A stretch of DNA of 64,000 nt, taken from Carnegiea gigantea. Its lineage: Eukaryota; Streptophyta; Magnoliopsida; Caryophyllales; Cactaceae. The notes under the pieces are model-generated. The model did no database searches and had not been told where the DNA came from. It saw only the letters and a list, made by a program, of their open reading frames with translations. Shown here piece by piece: positions 59,511-64,000 of this stretch. The DNA is taken from assembly GCA_029747015.1 (NCBI GenBank), contig JAKOGI010001265.1, positions 129,501 through 193,500 of the forward strand, written 5' to 3'. The stretch's first letter is position 1. Each line of letters opens with the position of its first letter. The position numbers and the translations under genes were made by a program.

Positions 59511-60384
59511 GGTCTGTTTGGTGGAAAATAAAGGAATGGAACATGGGACTTGAATCATAAACTCCAGTGTTCGATGAGTAATTGTGGAATAGAATCAATT
59601 TCTCAACTCTTCTCCTTCTTCCCAAAGAAAGTGTGGAGGCAAGAACTCCAACAACCATCACCATCTCCATCTTCCCTCTGTAGACTTATTTCAGATCCGG
59701 TGACCTCAAAATAAAGGAAGCTTACTAGTTGAGTAGCAACGGTGGTCTCAATTCTGTCTCTCTCCCCTATTTTCTCACCTCTCAGCACCAAAACCAACCC
59801 GAACTTCAACCTCCAATGGCTTCCTGTTAGATTCGGCTATCCATCTCTGGCAACGCCCTCCCCCTCAAACTTTTCTGGCGAACCTTTTAATCAGATCGAA
59901 ACCAAAAAAAATATCGATGCAGAAGAATAATACTTTCAGATTTATAAAAAGAAGAGTGGGAAAATCTGGAAGTAGAAGAAGATGCCCAAACAGAGATGAT
60001 GATGAAGAAGCTAGAACAAATCGATGAAGAAGAAGAAGAACAAGATTTGGCAGATCTGGAAATTAAAGCTTGGTCGGCAGCAACCTCGTTAGTGGCGGCG
60101 ACGCTTTCTCTAACCTTGATTGTCGACGGCAACGTCCTTCAACATTGGTGGTTGACAGAAGTGTTGCCCCCATCCGCCCTCTCTCTCGGGGGTTGATCCC
60201 TTTGGGGTTGGGACTTAACACCCCTCCATGTTGGTGGGGTTCAAGTCCTTGAGGTTTGAGGGTGGGACTTGATACCCCTCAACTATCAAGTTCCATCCTG
60301 TAAACTTCTCACCAAACGCAAGAGAATAGAACTTAAAACCTGAGGATTCAAGTCTCCAACCCTAAATCGCTCACCAAACATCCC
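59511..60384. mobile_element. TIR/MITE-like element of about 0.9 kb
   Basis: Left end GGTCTGTTTGGTGG; right end, inverted, GGGATGTTTGGTGAGC. Repeated internal words of the type GGACTTGAAYCCC and GGGACTTAACACCCC. Arrangement is like 19130-20313. No transposase. Confidence 0.6.
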
Positions 60385-60541
60385 TTGTCTTATCCCCTCT
60401 GAAAACCATGCCTTCTCTCTCCTCACTTTATCTTTCTTCACTTCAATTCCAAACGAAAAACCCCCTTATCTCTGCTCAAAATTCTGTGGTTTTGTAACCC
60501 TAAAAACCTAATTGACGAAAATAAGCAGGAGGACGACGACA

Positions 60542-61092
60542 ATGATGGGGTTATCAAGTTAGGGGAGCACATGTAATGCCAACGAAAGTAATGATAAGGT
60601 GAAATGCTATCACGATATTATTGCAGTTCATCAAACTTGCAATAAAGCCCCTAACAAGGGGGGAAAGTTCTATGGTTGTCCATTGTGGAGGGTAAACCAT
60701 TTGTGGATTTTGCTATGGGTTATTATGGGAGAGGCTAACTTCAATTTAGTTGACAGAAATGATTTGTGCATTTTAATCATTGACATGTTAAACAGGATTG
60801 TAGATATTTCAAATGGGATGAAGATGATGATATGATATTGAAGGAGAAGAACAAGCAATTGGAAGAGAGGGGGGAGGAGTCGGTGGGCGAAATTGAGAAG
60901 CTGAATATAAAGATAGTAAAGGGAGTAACCATTAGGCGCATTAGAGATGATGAGAAGACATATGCAACAAGTGAGATGAGAATGCTATTGGATGAGAACT
61001 CAAGATTATCAAGTAAGATTGCAAAGGAGAAGAAATTCACAGGAAGAACTTCTCGAAGTAAAGCTAAAGGAGAGTGTGAATTTAGAATGTGA
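60542..61092 (+). pseudogene. GRF-type zinc-finger + coiled-coil protein, one early stop
   Basis: Two exons, 60542-60691 and 60796-61092, joined by a GT-AG phase-0 intron. The spliced product carries a GRF zinc finger: CYHDIIAVHQT, NKGGKFYGCPLW and then CRYFKWDEDDD, followed by a charged coiled-coil (KEKNKQLEERGEE, KTYATSEMRMLLDEN) and a basic end. A TAG at 60560-60562 lies between the ATG and the finger; otherwise the frame is open. Such short GRF proteins are common in plants and often repeat-associated. It converges with the MULE transposase relic to its right. Confidence 0.7.
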
Positions 61093-61794
61093 GAAAATGA
61101 GCACTTGTTTAGTTGTTGTGTAATAGCTCAAACTAAAGTAGTATGTGGGGGGATGAATTGAAGCAAGATGGAATCTTTTGGTGTTTGGTATGCTTGTATT
61201 ATATGCTAGTAATTGTTTAATGAAAGATGTAGTTTGAATTAGAATGGGATGTGTAATATTTACCAAATAAGGTAGCAAGTAAATTAGCATGAATTGAGGG
61301 AAGATGAAAGCTGTTAGAGCACAACTCAAACTTGTCAATTATCATGTCCATTAACAAATGGAGTTCAAGTTTGCCTGCTTAGTACATTCCCAAAAAATTA
61401 CAACCCTAACTTGCCACAAAATTACAAGCATTAATCACAAGCCTGAATTTATTATTTGTATCAGTAAATTGCCAAAGATATTATAGGCCTTAATCACAAG
61501 TTCGAATTAAAGTAAGGTTTCATTAGTTAAACACTTCAAACAAAAGTAATTCATGAACCAGAAGATCCTACATATTAACTAACTCCATAAAATAACAAAA
61601 GTGATTACAATAATTGGTTCACTTCAAATAAGGTAGGAATCTTCACTGGCTTGAATGGGAGCTACTGTAGGCTATTGACACTTGACTGAGTGTAGATGGA
61701 TGTCGTTGTTTAAGTAGAGACGCTTGGTTACTTGCTAAAGCAATAACCTAGAAAAGTTAACTCTTTAACAATATTAGTACATGTGATGGTATTA

Positions 61795-61842
<48 letters not shown>

Positions 61843-61894
61843 AAAGGTAAGTAATTGCATTGGCAATGGATTTTGGCCTGCCTGTTGCCTTTCC
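61093..61894. other. Spacer between GRF ORF and MULE relic
   Basis: Non-coding, AT-rich. Contains a (GA)20 microsatellite at 61799-61838. Confidence 0.5.
61799..61838. repeat. (GA)20 microsatellite
   Basis: Perfect dinucleotide run of 40 bases. Confidence 0.97.
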
Positions 61895-63358
61895 TCTTCC
61901 TAGTCTTGTGTTTCTTCGATCTTCCACGTCCTCTGCCCTTCCTTAGTTGAGTTTGATTCGGCCGTGTCTTCAGGATGTTTCCTAGATCCTCCCCTTCTTA
62001 TTTTCTCTGGTGAGAGTGCAACATCTTGTTACTTGTCTTTATCAGGGCAAATTCTTCTATCATGCTCAAGCTAATGACAGGTCCTACATCTCATTTCTAG
62101 ACCATTCCTAGTGAGCTTTGCTGATTTCTTTGGATCCTTATGTGGATCTTTTCTTCTATTCCTCCTGGGCGAGGATTCAATGGATAGTCCTTTTAGGGCC
62201 AATGCTTTTGACCCAGACACAGCAAGATGGCTTCCTCATATGCTTTCAAGTATATTTCTTTCTTGAAGAATGGCTAAACGAATTCTTCAACATGTTGTTT
62301 CAACCAAATTACACATGCAATTGCATGACAACAAGAGATTGCAGTCAGATCCTGCTTTCTATAGATGCATGTACACAAGTTCATATCAACATGAAAACTA
62401 TCAACCTTGTGGCTCACTTCAAACACCCTATTTTTATATGGTAAAGAGGGTCAGTTTCTTACCTCCTCCCTTTCTTTCTCTTGCTTTTTCTAACTCTAGG
62501 GTAGATTTCATCATCAGCTTTCTCCTTATGTCCTCTTTTCAGAACAATCCTTTCCATTAATGCTAACCTAATATCTTCAAGCATGTAAATTAGATGCTTG
62601 GCCCTGGCATGCATAACATATGCATTCAAGGTCTCCGCCATGTTATTCACCACATCAGACTTTGTTTCAGTGCTCATGTAAGCCCTATAGAAAGTTTTGG
62701 AATTTTGAGCTAAGAAATCTTCAGCTGCCTTTGGTGAAGTCAATTTTAACTCATCAAAAGCTAATTTGAAGTCAATTTTAGTATATGTCCTAGTAGTATT
62801 CTAGAACAACATTTTAAACTTAGTACCTTTATGTTGTTTGGGCTAATTGGCATAAATATGCCTTGCACAACTTCTATGATCATTCAAAGGCTAATATACT
62901 TGAAATGTAATGCAATATTACATTATTAAGTCACCTAATAATATAGCATATTAGTTCAATATCCATAAGTAATTACTTCAAAATAAATAATAAACATAAT
63001 GGCTGTGAAGTTGTACCTTGTGCTGATTAGATATGATGGACTAGCCATTACCATCTGCAACACCCAACCACTTCTTTAGGTTGGCCATAAACCACACCCA
63101 ACTCTCATTATTCTTCCCCTCTGCTACTCTGCATGTGATTAGAAATATCTAATTGTTTCCATCTATACTAGTTGCAGCCAACAAGGTACCTCCTAAGAAA
63201 GTCTTCAAGAACCCTACATTTATGCAGGTTACTGGTCTGCACCTGCTCAATAGTCTTTTTCTAAGCCCATCAAAGCACATTAAAAAAATCTTTGAAATAT
63301 TGAAATCTCTTTGTGATTTTAGGACCAGTCTCTTGAAAAAGGCTATCTTTATTGGATC
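61895..63358 (-). pseudogene. Mutator-like (MULE) transposase, 5' truncated
   Basis: Minus strand. 63358-63150 gives CRPVTCINVGFLK and GGTLLAATSIDGNN, the start of the MULE transposase core. 63110-63010 gives NESWVWFMANLKKWLG. 62890-62460 gives CARHIYAN, DVVNNMAETLNAYV and MLEDIRLALMERI. 62420-62280 is a SWIM finger (CTCIYRKQ ... SCCHAIACV). 62100-62030 is a zinc knuckle (CRTCH ... H ... C). Stops include TAG where relatives have Trp or Gln, so it is dead. The 5' part is cut off by the LTR that begins at 63359. Confidence 0.85.
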
Positions 63359-63968
63359 TGTTGGGTTTCGTGGCCCAAAATCCAAGTACCGGCACTATGG
63401 GACCGTGCTACACAGGACACGGGCGTGTCAAGACGAAGAACGTCCAGTCGAAGAGGACAGAAAAACGGCACGGGGGTGCCGTGCCATGTGGCACGGGGTG
63501 ACCGTGCCACATGGTACGGTCGTGCCCTGTGTGTTTACGCCGCCTCTCTCGGAAGGCGATTAGAGTTCTGTTCAAGGGGGAATTCCACCTGGTGGCTAGG
63601 GTTGCAAGCTAGGGGGAAAAACCCTACTTTTGAGACCCTATATAAAGAGGGTCAGCCTAGGATCTGAAATAACTCCAATACTCATACATACATTGAGAGG
63701 TAGAAGTACTTTGTGAGAGATTACAATAGAGAGGTTGTAATTATGCTCTTAGATCAAATCACTGTGGTGATTGTGATCGTGTTGTATTCTTCCTGCTCAT
63801 AGTGAATTGTTCTGGTGCTGTCGCCGTCCGTGGTTTTTCCCGCATTGGGTTTTCCACGTTAAATCTCTTGTCTTCTTATTTTTGTTTTTTGTTATTCACT
63901 TGAATTCTGAATCTCTAACTCATCCTATCGCTTCCGCTATTATTGTTGCTCTAATATTATTCCTAACA
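63359..63968 (+). mobile_element. 5' LTR of a second retrotransposon, running out of the window
   Basis: Starts TGTTGGG and ends CCTAACA, 610 bp. A TATATAAA box lies at 63639-63645. Near 63464-63530 is a GC-rich block with nested palindromic words (GTGCCGTGCC, GGCACGG, ACCGTGCCAC). The primer site follows directly. The element interrupts the MULE transposase relic. The primer type suits Ty1/copia or related elements, but the internal region is outside the window. Confidence 0.85.
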
Positions 63969-63970
63969 AG

Positions 63971-63982
63971 TGGTATCAGAGC
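63971..63982 (+). promoter_or_regulatory. Primer binding site, initiator tRNA-Met type
   Basis: TGGTATCAGAGC begins 2 bases after the LTR end, the standard plant initiator-Met priming sequence. Confidence 0.92.
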
Positions 63983-64000
63983 TTTGGTTATAGGATGTCT

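Overview
This is nuclear DNA from a flowering plant, most likely a eudicot. The genes are intron-rich with AT-rich introns. The families present (Di19, SYP4, B-class GATA with an LLM tail, CBP60, plant mobile domain) are plant-type, and the transposons (Tat-lineage Ty3/gypsy, TRIM, MULE, MITEs) and a plastid ndhB fragment fit. The species cannot be named from the sequence.

Six protein-coding genes could be assembled exon by exon, each with phase-consistent splice sites. They are: a RING + PHD finger protein (+, 2020-4874, 789 aa); a drought-induced-19 type zinc-finger protein (-, 18610-6167, 219 aa, one AT-AC U12-type intron, two introns enlarged by transposons); a trans-Golgi Qa-SNARE of the SYP4 group (+, 37706-43159, 324 aa); a B-class LLM-domain GATA factor (+, 44737-45354, 148 aa); a small J-domain protein (-, 50137-47569, 158 aa); and a CBP60-type calmodulin-binding/DNA-binding protein (-, 58709-54557, 497 aa). 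They are independent transcription units, not a cluster. The RING-PHD and Di19 genes converge.

Mobile DNA fills most of the rest. A 15.1-kb Tat-lineage LTR retrotransposon lies at 21360-36456 with 696-bp LTRs and a perfect 5-bp target duplication (GCGCC). It has decayed gag, protease, RT, RNase H, second RNase H and integrase regions. Between integrase and the 3' LTR it carries an antisense plant-mobile-domain gene and a block of six tandem 82-bp repeats. Three copies of a TIR element with subterminal GAGGCGC-rich arms (7707-8638, 8986-10787, 15071-16084) sit inside the Di19 introns. Further TIR/MITE-like elements lie at 19130-20313, 20831-21230, 47828-48206, 48351-49140 and 59511-60384. A complete 354-bp TRIM is at 53479-53832.

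The right end is nested. A near-intact GRF zinc-finger ORF (60542-61092, +) faces a decayed MULE transposase (63358-61895, -). The transposase is cut by the 5' LTR of another retrotransposon (63359-63968), whose body continues beyond the window. A nuclear plastid insertion (ndhB, 46676-47040), many T(n)G(n)/C(n)A(n) homopolymer junctions and two decamer-periodic tracts (51196-51900) complete the picture. All reading was done by eye; spliced models rest on GT-AG (or AT-AC) sites, reading phase and remembered family similarity.
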